Position numbers and translations under genes: made by a program. The notes beneath the pieces are model-generated. The model saw only the letters and a program-made list of their open reading frames with translations. It did no database searches and was not told where the DNA came from. Of a stretch of 64,000 nt of DNA, positions 26,461-42,234 are shown in pieces. Location: assembly GCA_037178975.1 (NCBI GenBank), contig JASJZH010000003.1, forward strand, positions 6,944,001 to 7,008,000. The letters are read 5' to 3'. Every line of letters starts with the position of its first letter. The first letter of the stretch is position 1. The stretch is from Oscheius tipulae. Its lineage: Eukaryota; Nematoda; Chromadorea; Rhabditida; Rhabditidae.

Positions 26461-27551
26461 CCTGAATTCGAATTGTGTGACGTTCAGAGGGAAAATTTAA
26501 GGTAGCAAATTTCTTACTTTGCTTCGAGTAATGACAACCGAGAGTAGAAGCTGGAAGCGGCTGTTTTGAACTCTCTGTTCTATTTGAATAGAAGTAGCTT
26601 GACTTGCCAGGACTCGCCAAGGTTTACACGCTTTGCGCGCCGCACAGAAGTTCTTTCTTACAAGTCTCACAGCCCGTAAAAGTTATCTTATCGTTTTTTT
26701 CTCCCAGAGTTTCAAAATGACACCGTTTATCCAGTGATAGATGGGATTTACACCACGTAATTCACTCGAGTTTTGCTAACGCGTCTGGGCGCACCATTAT
26801 TCGAGTACTCGTTTAGGTTATTTTTAGTCATTTCCATGAATTTAACCCACCTGAACTCCTAAACTGTAAAAAGCACTTACTTTCAGTTCTCTCCACTTCT
26901 CTCCTCTCCTCCTCTCGCCTATCACGTTCTGCAACAAGGAAATGGGTCAAACGACTGAACAGAGAGAGGGGGACTAATCGGACAATTGCGGGAACACACG
27001 ACCTTGTGCGGATACTTGATGTGCCGGGATTTCCCGAGCTATTGAAACAAAAGTCTCCTCCTGTCTTTGACTAAACATTGAGGATGTGGCATCGACGCGC
27101 ACTTTTCACACAATTGGTCTCGTGTGAAACGGATAGCAAATAGAGCGACTGTTAGGGGACAGTTCTGGATTTGTTACACCATTGAGTACATAAAGTCTTC
27201 ATTAGAAATCTATAAAATCAACACAATCGAGAGGGTAAAGCGACGAAGGGACCAGATTGGTGTATCACAGGTGGGAGTGAAAGTGAACAACGGAAATATC
27301 ACAGTGGGAATATGAGCGGGAATATAAGCCATTTTAGGGTAAAGGAACGCATTTCCAAACTTTGACATGTTCTGCAAAATTGTAGAGCAAAAAAAAACTA
27401 CAGCTTTGCAGAACAGACGAGAGCTTGAAAATTTGTTCTTACATCCCAAAATTGGCTTTAAAGTGTGTATCATAACAGGCAATGAGGGCAAATGCGAGGA
27501 GGGGTGTTTTGAACACAAAACAACAAACATAATAACTTAGAAAACGAAAAA
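26461..27551. other. Spacer between tandem GalNAc transferases
   Basis: No gene. Contains one dispersed hairpin (27369-27414) and otherwise ordinary A/T-rich sequence. Confidence 0.5.
27369..27414. repeat. Dispersed hairpin element (best copy)
   Basis: GTTCTGCAAAATTGTAG (27369-27385) and CTACAGCTTTGCAGAAC (27398-27414) are inverted repeats pairing at 15 of 17 positions with a 12-nt A-rich loop. The same two half-sites recur in at least six other places in this window. Confidence 0.75.
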
Positions 27552-29832
27552 CTATTCCTTGCTAGGATCTACAAAATTCCACTTTTGATGAGCATCTTCG
27601 GCGTCACAGACGTCGACGACCACATCGTCACTTGCCTTTAGATTCCTGGTTGTCAGACAGAGACCCGACTTTTTGTGTTTGAGCTGTTTGTTCTGGAATA
27701 GAGGTTTGAGAGAGACAAACGAATAATCTACCTCATAAGACCAGGTGTCACTTCCGGAAGAGCACTGAGTCATCATGACGGTCGACCGGGCCTTTGCACT
27801 CCCAAAAATGCTGGCGCAGTTGGTCTCACGACGAAGATGATTCTTCTGAGAGAGGGACATCAGCTGGGGCGGACTGCCCTTGCCCTGACAAGGGAAGATT
27901 CCCAGATTGTTGGCCTGTTTCTCCTCGCGCTGCAGTGTGTCAGTACACATTCGGGACCCGTCGGCCTCTGTGAACAGCGTCCCGTAGGCTATGACGTCCT
28001 CGTCCATGATGAACTTGCCCGGGATCACATTGTCCAGGAACCATTTGAATGATTTGCAGTTCAGTCGCTCGCGAAGAGCCTTTCTGGAGCTCAGATCTCC
28101 GACGTCTTTTGCCTGCAAATGATGTAGTTAGTCTGTCTCTCTGCCCCGTCCACATACCAAAAGATCAGCTCTGTTCATGTAGTACAGCCTCTTGTAATCA
28201 TCCATCCAGACCTCGGCCAGTCGCTTGGAATTTGTTCCATGCACATCTTTGTTCCCGTTACGCCCAGTCATGTTGTATGGGTGGCCGGCCCGGAAGATAT
28301 GACCGACGTGGGAGCAGGGAATAAACTCGATCGAGCCGCCACACATCCAGACCCTGAAGGAGATTTCCAAATTCTCTCCTCCCCAGATGTCCATCTGAAA
28401 ATTACTTTACATCAATGCTTCGCTTACAGTTGGTAGTGTAACGCAACTTTTGTTCTTTTTCCAAAAGTTATGGGAAACAGGAACATATTAAAGTGCCCGA
28501 ATCTAGTCAGTGGACAGTACAAATGACCAAAAAGAGCAGTCGACCGTAGGCTTCAGAGCAGAACTTTCTTTCTCTTGAAAAAGAATCAGTAAGGGAACTC
28601 TCTATCAAGGAAGAAAGTCTCTCAAAGATCAAAGATTTCAATCAACAGAACAATTCAGCTTACCCCAGACACCTCCTATCCTACTGTAGCTCAACCATAC
28701 AAAAAGAAAGCAATAAGTCTAAACCCACCTCCTCATCGTATCCGCCGACCTCGAAGAAGTACTTCTTGTTCGCGGCCAGCAGTCCTCCAGCCATGGTCGC
28801 GGATCGGATGTGCTCTGTCTCGCTCTTTCTCCTGTTCTTCTCCGCTTCGGACATCGGTTCCCAGGTGAAATGCAGGGCCCAGGAGAAGCCGCCAGTCGGT
28901 GTCGCGTACGGATCTCCGTGATAGGCCATGTTCTCGGCGTTGATGTGATCGATGATGGGACAGACGACAGCCGAAGGATTGTCCTTGATTCGCTGGACGA
29001 GAGGCTCGAGCCAGCCCTCACTGGCCTCACAGTGCGAGTCGAGGAAGACGACAACTTCGCCTTTGGCCTCCTTGCCTCCGGCTAACTTGGCTCGAATCAG
29101 ACCGTGACGAATGTTCTTCCGGATGATTCTGACTAAGCCACCAAATCGGATGATGTACTCGTCCAGCTTGTCTTTCAGCTCCTCTAGAAATAAAAGTTAT
29201 CGTGAGAGTCAGGGAGAGAGGAATAAGGACAGGGACAGGGTTTTGCCACTCACCTCTCTGGCTGTTATCATCAAGCAGAATGATCTCTTCCAAGATTTCA
29301 GGAGGACTTCTGTTGACCACGGAGTGAACTGTTCGAAGCAGGGGAGACCAGGCTTCGTCCGTGAAGATGATCACGACGGACGTTTTGGGAAGAGTCGCGA
29401 GATCGTACTTGAGAGCCTTGCACTCGTCTCGACGGTAGTCTTTCAGCGTTCGATCCATCGACATCTTGTCACTGTAACCGGTAGAGTCAATCTCACTGTG
29501 CCTCTCCTTCACACTCACCTCGCTCTGACGTTCATGAACCAGTTCTTCATATCAAGTTCTCCTTGACTCTTGTCATCTCCGGTCAAAATGACAGCCTGTC
29601 CCAGATCTCCAGGCATTTTCCCCTCTTCTACTCGTCGAGGTCTCTCCCATTCTCTCTTTGGTTCAACTCGTTTTGCCCTGGCTGGCGCCAGGTGTCGCAC
29701 TTCGAAGACGTCGTCGGTCGGGGCTCCTCCTCCGCCATGGTAGTAGATTACGAAGCAGCAGAAAACAAACAGGGTCGTCGCGTAGACTACATTCTCTTTT
29801 CGTCTCGGGATTAGGAGGCGGGCCAGGCCCAT
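27552..29832 (-). CDS. Polypeptide N-acetylgalactosaminyltransferase, copy 2
   Basis: Second complete ppGalNAcT in tandem and same orientation as copy 1. N-terminal signal anchor ([17 protein letters not shown]), basic stem, then GT27 catalytic motifs [71 protein letters not shown] and CSHVGHIF. The ricin-type lectin domain has [29 protein letters not shown] and ends [12 protein letters not shown] near 27552. The ATG lies 2 nt after TTGCAG, a probable trans-splice site. Copy 2 has the same domain order as copy 1 but is clearly diverged outside the shared 98-nt patch. C. elegans has a multi-member gly family; I cannot assign the exact orthologue. Confidence 0.95.
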
Positions 29833-31458
29833 ACCTGCAACACGAGATCGTAGGGGAGAGAACAGACAGGAACATTGGAGTAAGTATGGGGCGGAAAACC
29901 AAATCTAGTCTTCTTTGTTCCAAAACGAGGAATATGGTGACTCTTTGGTGTCATGTTGTGGAAAGAGATATGGAAACAGTGCGACTACGAGCTTCGCATT
30001 GGAAAGACATTGATGCACACATGGATGAGAGGAACTGGAGCAAACCTATGAACACGTGATGCTGGTAAGCGTAAAACGAAGATATCAGTGAAGGGAATCT
30101 CTTTATGACTGCTGGGGTCCGGTAGGTCAACTATCCCCCTTTTCAGGTAAGCTGTGTTGAGTAAGTCCTTATGCAATCCTTATTCGATGCTCTCACTGTG
30201 CTTCCCTCTAACAGTAACAAGTAGCATTGTCTTTCCTATACTTTTACTATGAGACAGAAAGGGTTCGTTATCTAGGAATGTCGGTAATACTTGGCAGGCT
30301 CATATAAACGATTTTTCGCGCACTTTTTCTTTTTGAATTTTCGATTTTGATATCCCCGCTGTCCTTCATCATTTTTATTGAAATCATTTCCGTTTTCCAA
30401 AACTTTTTTCTACTCCAGAATTTTCTTAGTCGTCCTTTAAGTTGATCGAACGAAGAAGGAAGCCAATCTATTTTTCCACTAGCCTCAAAATAAAGTGCTT
30501 ATTTATGACATTTTCCAAATTAATCTGTATACCTTCTGGTGCTTACTCTATGTTGCCTCGAAATATTATTTTTTATAGGCAAAAATGTCAGATTCCGGCA
30601 GAAAATGATGAAGAACAGCGGGGAATATCTAAAATCGTGAAGGATGTTCAAAAATCCGCCAAAAACAAAAGCGTGCGAGAACCCATTTGAATGAACGGGG
30701 CCACCTACCGAAGTATTACGGGGCTGCCAACGAGACTCAACATGAAAATGAGTGTATATTTCAATCATTCTGCCTGTTTGAGGGAATTTATTATCTGCTG
30801 GGAGAGTCAGGACACGATTTTGCAGATTAGGTCACTTATAAACAGGTGACAGACTGTATTCGACCTTTTTGAATAAACTTACAGAGGAAAATACCGATTT
30901 TGGTGACGTAAAGTAAGAAAAGGTAAGGAAACCAAGCAGTGACTAAGTAGCTAGAGGCATTTGTATGTGAAAAGGGTATGTACCCAGCTTTTTTTCTTGA
31001 CTGTGAGAACGAGGAACATCAAAGTTTCCCAATAAAAGAAGAGTTTCCGCTCATTCAGACTTTGCCACGCCATTTTAGTCCCGAAATCAATGAAAAACCA
31101 ACGTGGTCGGGAGTAAAAGTGGCTTAACGCGTCTCTAGGGAATGGTCCCTTCGATCTGCTTTCAGTATTTAGTAACCTAGAGCTTTCTTACTATTTCTGG
31201 TTATGGAATCTCGTAAAAAGATTGGGTTAATCAAAAAAGCTATTTTTGAAGAAGGTGAGAATCGTGTGAATAGCGGGGAATACGTGGACCGTTTTCCAGC
31301 GCACGGAAGTGGCCAATTAACCTGGACTTATCGACCTTTCGAAACGTTCAAATAGGGGACATACTACAGAAAAATAACAAAAATCTAATACAAACTTCAT
31401 TTTGTAGAAAAACACAGAAACCCGGGTCAGAAACTGAGCGAGGATTGGTTTAAAATCT
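29833..31458. other. Intergenic between GalNAc transferase and DENR
   Basis: About 1.6 kb with no supportable gene. A/T-rich with short open frames lacking domains. Confidence 0.5.
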
Positions 31459-32304
31459 TCAGCGCTTCTTGTCTCCCAGATCTTCGATCATTTCCTCCGT
31501 AATCTTGAGTCATTTTATAAGAAAAATAGCGAAAAAAAACCCGAACCTGTGGCCATTTGGAGAGAATGAGATCGAAGACGTCATCTTTGACGTCGCCCTG
31601 AATGACAATCTCGTCAGCGCCGGTCACGGAGCTTCCGCAGGCAAACTTCTGAGCGAAGGCCTTCGCAGCCACTTTCAGGTCGATTTCTGTATGGTTTATA
31701 GGTTATTATGGACAGGGAAAAGAAGAATACCGTTTCCACCGAGTCCTTTGATGACTGTGACACTCTTCTTGCCACGAGGCTCGCGTTGAAGGGTCACCTT
31801 GCCGCTGCTGGCCTTTTTCTTCTCGACTATCTGAAAAGCACGTTTTTTGCAAGGCCGAGTTTCTAGACCGTTCACCGTACCTATTAGTACAGTCCGACAC
31901 ATCGAAACTGTTCACATAAGTTGTCCAAACGGTAAAAACGACGACAATGCTCAATTCGCAACTTATTTTGTAAAAAAAAAAACCATTCGTAAAAAAGAAA
32001 AATCCATACCTTCGGTCCCTTCCCTCCCCGTTTCTGATGTTTCTTCTCCTCGGCCTCAGACGGCGCCTCCTGGACAGACAGACCAGCCATGATGTCGGGA
32101 GCATTCTCCTCAGCCCACTTGCGACACTTCTCGGTAATTCCAGAATATTCGCAGTATTCCAGTGGCATCGCGCATTCTGAAACAAGAATGCTTGCTGCAA
32201 AAAGATTAATTACCTCCACAGTAGACGACATTAAGTGGATACTGGACGCCGGTAGTTGGGCCGGGAGCCAGAGAAACAATGGTTGTCGGGCCGTCTTCAC
32301 TCAT
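31459..32304 (-). CDS. Density-regulated protein DENR (SUI1 domain)
   Basis: Partner of MCT-1; the DENR-MCT-1 complex removes tRNA and promotes reinitiation and recycling on 40S subunits. Five exons join in phase (32214-32304, 32010-32176, 31731-31830, 31547-31686, 31459-31503) to 180 residues; human DENR is 198. The N-terminus holds the zinc-binding pair of cysteines in [16 protein letters not shown] and the YCEYSG motif, then a charged linker with [10 protein letters not shown]. The C-terminal SUI1/eIF1 domain contains [47 protein letters not shown] and ends EDLGDKKR. The last intron ends CAAG rather than CAG. Confidence 0.95.
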
Positions 32305-33135
32305 GGCTGTAACTGCAAAGTTTTTAGTGGGAGATGGAAGGAAAAAAAAGAAAACAACTTACAAATAGGTGTCGAGGCTGGAAGTTTGGGAAAAAAATGT
32401 TTCCCAGCCCACTCTACACTCGTTTTGATTTGCTTTCTTCGAGTATGCTGATTGTTTTAGCGTGCTTACAAGTTGAAAATGTTGCCAAAAAGCTGAGGAA
32501 ACGGGGAAGAGAAATCAAACGAAAATCTTTCTTTACTAAAGCGCAATGGTATCCGTCGGTCAGTGTCCGCACAATTGCATGTCAACACTAATACCAGAAA
32601 TAAAAAAGCTGACGAGACCTTTCATGTCAAGCGACAAGAAGACAGCTCTGGACGAAACTTTCGTTACTGAGGAAGCGACGAATACGCCTACTATCAGTTC
32701 TAAGTCAAGACAATAAGGCTGCGAAGTTGCCGTTAGCAGCTAGTTCACATACGAAATAGGCAGAACTTGTCAGCTTAGATTTCAGCCATGCACATTGAGA
32801 CCATTTTGAAGTTAGTCTATTCTAAATTTGTTATCAATCACTAGGCAGCAAAGAAAAGGAAAATATCAAGCAGGTCGATGAAAAACAATCGGACAAATAA
32901 TCAAAACGGGGTCCGAGGCGATTGATTCCGGCAGCGGGAAAACCGCGCTCAAATGGCAAGATATAACTCAGTCTGAAACGCCTTTTTACCGGACCTGTTC
33001 TGTTCTGACATATTTACTGCTTATTTTTGTTCTTGAGTACAAAAATTGGATGAAGCAGGTGTACAAATAAAAAGTTGGGCAAGATCGCGGAGATATATAA
33101 ACGCAGCTATTCAACTGATAACTCTTCGCTTGTCT
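32305..33135. other. Intergenic between DENR and BTB cluster
   Basis: No gene seen. Confidence 0.5.
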
Positions 33136-33200
33136 TTAATGTAGGAGAAACAATTCATTGCAAACTAGGGGGAAAGAACGTAGCATTGGGAGAAACGGCA

Positions 33201-33993
33201 TCAGGGAAACTTCTCGAGAAAAATCAGCATCTATTCCAGGTTGCTGCCCAATGTGCAAATCTTCCTTGAATACAGCAGTATGCCGAGCTTTGTAATTGTC
33301 TTTAGTGAAGCAGGGCTAAGAATTGGGTTACGAGGAGACAACAGTGAACGCTTACGAATGCGTCAAGAATCGGCATGTTCTTCTCGAAGGCGAACATATA
33401 GAAATTGAGGCAGTAAAAGCAATGGTTCCTAGTACAGATATTCTTCGCAATTTCCTCCTGCAAACTTTTCAAAACCAGCTCAACGATATTGAAACGATCA
33501 GCCACGGCCAGGAGCTCATTGACAAAATTCCATAACTCTGAATAACCAAATGTATGTAAGTGTTAATGAAAAAATCTTACTCCGGCAATATTTTTCAGCA
33601 TAGGTAATTGTTGCACCATAGTAGTGGAAGGGCGATTTGTAGACTGGTCCAATTTCGTGATCAAACACAAAGTGCAGAGCCTCGTTTTCGGACATTCTAC
33701 CGTAGTAAAAGATTTCGAGAATCTTTTTGAAAATGTCGACCGAGACGTCCTTGATCTCCACACGGTCTTTCTTGGCCTAAAGTTGCCTTCAATCAGCAAA
33801 AAAAGTAGAAATACACTTCTTTGAAGCCACCAAACAGCATGACGTCGAAAACGTCAGAATGAGCGGCCAAGACCATTCTGAGGACGATAAAATCTTGGTC
33901 TTCGACGAAGAGGATGAGATCGGAGCAACGCTCGTTTCCAAATTTGATAAGATCAGGTTTTTTCTTCGTTTTCTCAACAGGAGATTCAGACAT
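33201..33993 (-). CDS. BTB/POZ-domain protein, copy A
   Basis: Starts MSESPVEKTKKK, then a BTB domain: CSDLILFVEDQDFIVLRMVL (usually HRMVL) and AAHSDVFDVMLFGGFKE, RVEIKDVSVDIFKKILEIFY, then a BACK-like helical part FVNELLAVADRFNIVELVLK and NHCFYCLNFYMFAFEKNMP. Nematode BTB proteins of this size are commonly CUL3 substrate adaptors or protein-interaction modules. Exon joins match copy C exactly (GFKE|A, CR(A|AG), LDAF|PCFTK). At the C-terminus an A/T run at 33219-33223 is one base too long: with one base fewer the frame ends DFLEKFP* at 33201, parallel to TFLEKFT* of copy C; as read, translation continues to 33136 with an unrelated tail. Confidence 0.75.
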
Positions 33994-34259
33994 TTTGACT
34001 GAAAAAAAATTTACACATGGAAATACCTTGTTATCGCTAAAACAGCCTTTTCAGGCAAGTGCTTAACTTAATTTTATCGTGATACGCATCGCGTGTTGTA
34101 AGGAAAGAAGTTCAGAAGAATAATATGATAAAACAGAAACTTACAAGAATACAGTCGATATGTCAGCTATTTACCTGGATACTGCACGCACAAAAATTCT
34201 GCAACTGAACAATATATTACAAACAAGGAGGAAAGGACCTAACAATGTGAGAAACAGTA

Positions 34260-34998
34260 TTAGGTGAACTTGTTGAAGAGGGTATCGAAGTCGTCGTAAC
34301 CAAGGCGACGCGGTAATGGGAGGATCTTTCTTGAACACACCATCATACCAAATGTCGTAACTGTCTTCTATGAACATGGGCTGAAAAAATGGGTTGCGTC
34401 GAAAAGGCTTAGAAATTTTACGAATTTCTCAAGAACAGGCATTTTCTTCTTGAATGCGTACATGTAGAGATTTAGGCAGACAAGGCACTCGCTCCTAACG
34501 CTTTTTTCAATTTATTCTTGCAGGCGTTTCATAGCCACCTCAGAGATATTGAAGCAGTCAGCTGCGGCCCTTGACGAAGTTCCAAAGCTCTGAACAATTA
34601 AAAGTAATTGTACATAAACTAATTCCGTACTCGTATAGGCCTTCTATAGTTCTACCATTCCAGTGACAGTGCAGTGTAGTCTTCTGAAATTTGAAACTCG
34701 AGATCAGACGTTCTGTTGTAGTAAAGGCTTTCTTCTTGAAAGTGTTGACAGAAACGCCCTTGATCTCAACGCGATTTTCCTTGGCCTAAAGTAGTATTAG
34801 CGGAGCAAATGAGAGAACACGGGCCTCCTTCAAATCACTGAAAAGCATGTTCCAGAAGACACCGGAATGAGCAGCCAGAACCATTCTGTGAGCGAGAAAG
34901 TTCTGATCCTCAACAAAAGTGACGTCAGAGATGGATTTATCGCCGAAAATTATGGGTTCAGGCTTTCCCTTCTTTTCCTCAGCAGGGGGATCCGACAT
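34260..34998 (-). pseudogene. BTB-domain pseudogene, copy B
   Basis: It keeps the start MSDPPAEEKKGKPEP and part of the BTB core (DQNFLAHRMVLAAHSGVF), but one residue is missing in SDVTFVEDQ compared with SDVTFFVEDQ of copy C. Downstream the frame is broken repeatedly: the NTFKKKAF segment has lost the ILEIFYYGRM reading, ELWNFVK continues as AAADCFNI only in another frame with residues missing, and FIEDSYDIWYDGVFKKDPP continues to the copy-C-like end LPRRLGYDDFDTLFNKFT only after a frame change near 34330. Multiple independent lesions make it a real pseudogene rather than a sequencing slip. Confidence 0.8.
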
Positions 34999-35181
34999 AT
35001 TGACTGAAAAGCTGAAAACTTTGCAGAAAAACGAGAAGCGAATGGTCAACAAGGCTAAAAAAAAAAAAGAGGTAGAAAATGCATTTATACAGCTGGCTAT
35101 TCCGTTAACTTTTTTCGAGGATTAGGAATAACACATTTGAAAACATGAAGGAAAATAACGTAACAACTGTGAGAAACAAAA

Positions 35182-35971
35182 TTAGGTGAACTTTTCGAGG
35201 AAGGTAAGAAGCTCCTGGGGATCGAGCTGACGCGGTGGCTGTCTCATGGGCGCATCTTCCGCGTACATAACTGAATGCCATTCCTTGTAGCTGGCCTTAG
35301 TGAATCTATGCTAAAATGTAGGTTGCAATACTACGAACAAAGGAAACGTACGAATTTGTCAAGAATGGGCATTTTCTTCTCGAGGGCGAACATGTAGAGA
35401 TTGAGGCAGAAGAGACAGTTGCTCTTAGTACAGATGTTCTCAACGATGATTACTCGGAGGTTCATCAAAACTAGATCAGTGACGTCGAAAAAGTCGGCAG
35501 CCTCTAGGAGCTCATTGACGAACTTCCAAAACTCTGAACAAGCATTGACGGGACCAGGCGGCACTCCATACTCTGATACGCTTCTTTTACAGTTTCGATA
35601 GTTCTCTCAGTGTGGAAAGGAGCCTTATAATCTTCGACAATACGATAGTTAATTTCAAATACTATAGCTTCAAATTCAGTCATTCTGCCGTAGTACATGA
35701 TTTCAAGAATTTTCTTGAAAATGTCGACAGAGACGTCCTTGATTTCAATGCGATCCTTATTCTAAGAAGCATTTACTCTGTGAAATCTAAGAGCACGAAC
35801 CTCCTTGAGATCGCCGACCAGCCAGGCTCTGAAGACGTCGGAATGAGCAGCCAGAACCATTCTATGTGCGAGGAAATCTTGGTCCTCAACGAAAAAAGTG
35901 ACATCGGAGCACTTTTCATTGCCGAATTCGATTGGAGTCGGCCTTATTTCTTCATCGTGAGGATTGGACAT
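35182..35971 (-). CDS. BTB/POZ-domain protein, copy C
   Basis: The most intact member of the cluster. Starts MSNPHDEEIRPTPIEFGNEK, then BTB core CSDVTFFVEDQDFLAHRMVL AAHSDVF, RIEIKDVSVDIFKKILEIMY, FVNELLEAADFFDVTDLVLM and CLFCLNLYMFALEKKMPIL, then FTKASYKEWHSVMYAEDAPM and a C-terminus LLTFLEKFT. Exons are separated by short introns with GT-AG ends. A TTGACTGA-AATGTC context precedes each start in the cluster, so the copies share a promoter-proximal sequence. Confidence 0.85.
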
Positions 35972-36172
35972 TTTGACTGAAATGGAGTTGGGTCAGCGGG
36001 AAACTGGGTGAACATGGAAAAAGTCGAGGAAAGAAAACCGGACAACGGCTGCCACTAGGAGCATCAAATATATAATTCTCCAGCAAATCACTACATAAGC
36101 ATGCATTAGTGCTACCACGAGCTTCGAGTTCATACACATCCATGTTGCGAAGAGACATTTCCAGCAAGAAGA

Positions 36173-36211
36173 TCAGGCCTTTTCTTTCTTTTCGGCTAGT
36201 GCATCCGACAT
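36173..36211 (-). pseudogene. Relic of a fourth BTB copy (13 codons)
   Basis: MSDALAEKKEKA followed by a stop matches the first residues of copy B (MSDPPAEEKKGK) and is preceded by the same TTCAGTC-AATG context. No further BTB sequence follows, so only the 5' end of a former copy remains. Confidence 0.5.
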
Positions 36212-37176
36212 TTGGACTGAAAGGCAGACAATTTTGAAAGATACAATGAGAGGATAAAGAAATTGGAATGATTTAACGTCGGGGAACAAGAATTGACATA
36301 ACGAACCCATTTCGACGTTGAAGCGTTACAGTTCAACAAGCTCGCGAGGTATATAAACTTGAACCAGAAAACAATCAAAAATTGGTAATTAGCAGAATTT
36401 TCTAGACTATTTTTGCTGGCAGAGATCTTCGCAAGAGGCCAGTTTGAAGAAGAGTGCAGCCAAACAGCAATAAACGACATGAAAGTGGACGAAAGAGAAA
36501 CAATTGCAAAAAAGCAAAATTTTTCCCCTAAAAATTTGAACCACCGCAAAAAAAGCCGGGAAATTGGAGAACTATTAAACTTCACTTTTCATGGCCCTTA
36601 CTGTGTTCCTGCTGATTTTTCGAATTTGTCCCTATCGCCTTGAACTTGTTATTCCCAGTTTTTTTTACCGCTGTCAACAACCAACTGTCCAGATTTTAAA
36701 TTTTTATTGTAATTTACAAGATTTTATGGGTAATACAGACACAACAAGAATACTAGTAGGGGGTCTGAGAAGAGAGATGGGGGACTGAGACTGGGGGAGA
36801 AGAGGCTAGACATGATAAAAAAAAAGGTTAAAAGGGGTCTAGCGTTGAAAGTGCGGTTGTATGGGTATTTTCTGATGGTGCTAAAAAGGGCTAAGGCACA
36901 CCACGAGTCCCGCATATAGAAACACAAAACATAACAAGAACTAGGACACTATTTCTCACTCTAAAGCTAGTGCTCTTGTGACCTAAAAAGAACCCTTTTC
37001 GGGGGCTCTTTTAGGGGTGCAATACCCAGGAATTAGCGTGCAAATTACAACAACTTTTGAAGGAGATAAAGCAAAAGTCACCAAAAAGAAAAATACTGTG
37101 AAAAAGTCCAAATTTCTACGAGGGCATAGAAATTGTAGATGGAGGAGTGTGGTTGTTGTCGCTCAACTTTCCCTTC
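36212..37176. other. Intergenic downstream of SERCA
   Basis: No supportable gene; probably includes the 3' UTR of the SERCA short isoform on its right side. Confidence 0.4.
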
Positions 37177-37220
37177 TTAGTTCCTCTTCTTGTTCCTGAG
37201 CTCGTCGGCGGAGACCTCGA
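37177..37220 (-). CDS. sca-1: Alternative terminal exon of SERCA (short, 2a-like isoform)
   Basis: After TTTTTCAG a 44-nt exon reads (G)TC then EVSADELRNKKRN and stop. It fits in phase with an internal consensus donor (GACG|GTAAGA) at 38290/38291 inside the last SERCA exon, giving a C-terminus ARNYIDVEVSADELRNKKRN. This would end the pump right after TM10, as SERCA2a does. Supported by splice signals and phase only. Confidence 0.65.
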
Positions 37221-38117
37221 CTGAAAAACGACAGATTTACAACATCCAGCGGAGGGGAGGGGGTTCGTGCGGATATCTGGCTATATACAGGTTTCAACGT
37301 GATTTTTTGGTTTTGGTTTTCCGGAAATTTCGATGAAAATGACAAGGATTTTGAAATAAATCGGGCTCTGAGACAGTAGTGCCGTGTGACTTCCAAAAGC
37401 TATTTTAGAGGAGCAATTGGCCGAAATAATTCAAGAATACGGTCTATTTCCGGTGAAAATGTGATCAAGTTTTTCATGCCAGTTTTGCAGCAATCGAAGA
37501 GGGCAGATTTAATCGAAATTGAGGGTTTTAAATGTTTTTTCTACCAAATTTCAGGCCAAACTCGCTCATCTTCAATCGAAACTTCCGAAAACATCATTCA
37601 AAAGTCAAATTTTCCTGCCATCCGCGCAGCTACAGCTCCCAGGCATTCGTGTTAGGACCGGGTCTACCAAGATAAACCATGCACAGAGGTTAGAATAGGT
37701 AAGAGAGGTGACCATCCAGAGAGATAGAGGTAAAAGAGTAAATCACACCATCCAGCTTTTGCTTTATAGTTTAGAGAAGCGTAAAAAAAGATCTTCACAC
37801 AGAGACACATTCACACAAAAGGGTATAAATATGAAGATGTTGGGTATAAAATAAATATAAATCACTAACAACGGGGGGCTCAAAAACAAGGAATTTTTGG
37901 CGAGATATAATCCGTCAATCTTTTGGGCGACCAGAAAGAGTGGGTATTTGACAAGGGACCTTGGGTAACAATAGAGGATTATTACATAGGGTAAGAAGGC
38001 CAACACACGTACCCTTTTGTTGACATTAAGGTGTAGGTAGAGATGAGCAATATGATGGAAATACGGGGATAAAGAAGTTTTTGAAAATACACGCCGTTAG
38101 AACCATACAAAGGGAAG

Positions 38118-42234
<4,117 letters not shown>

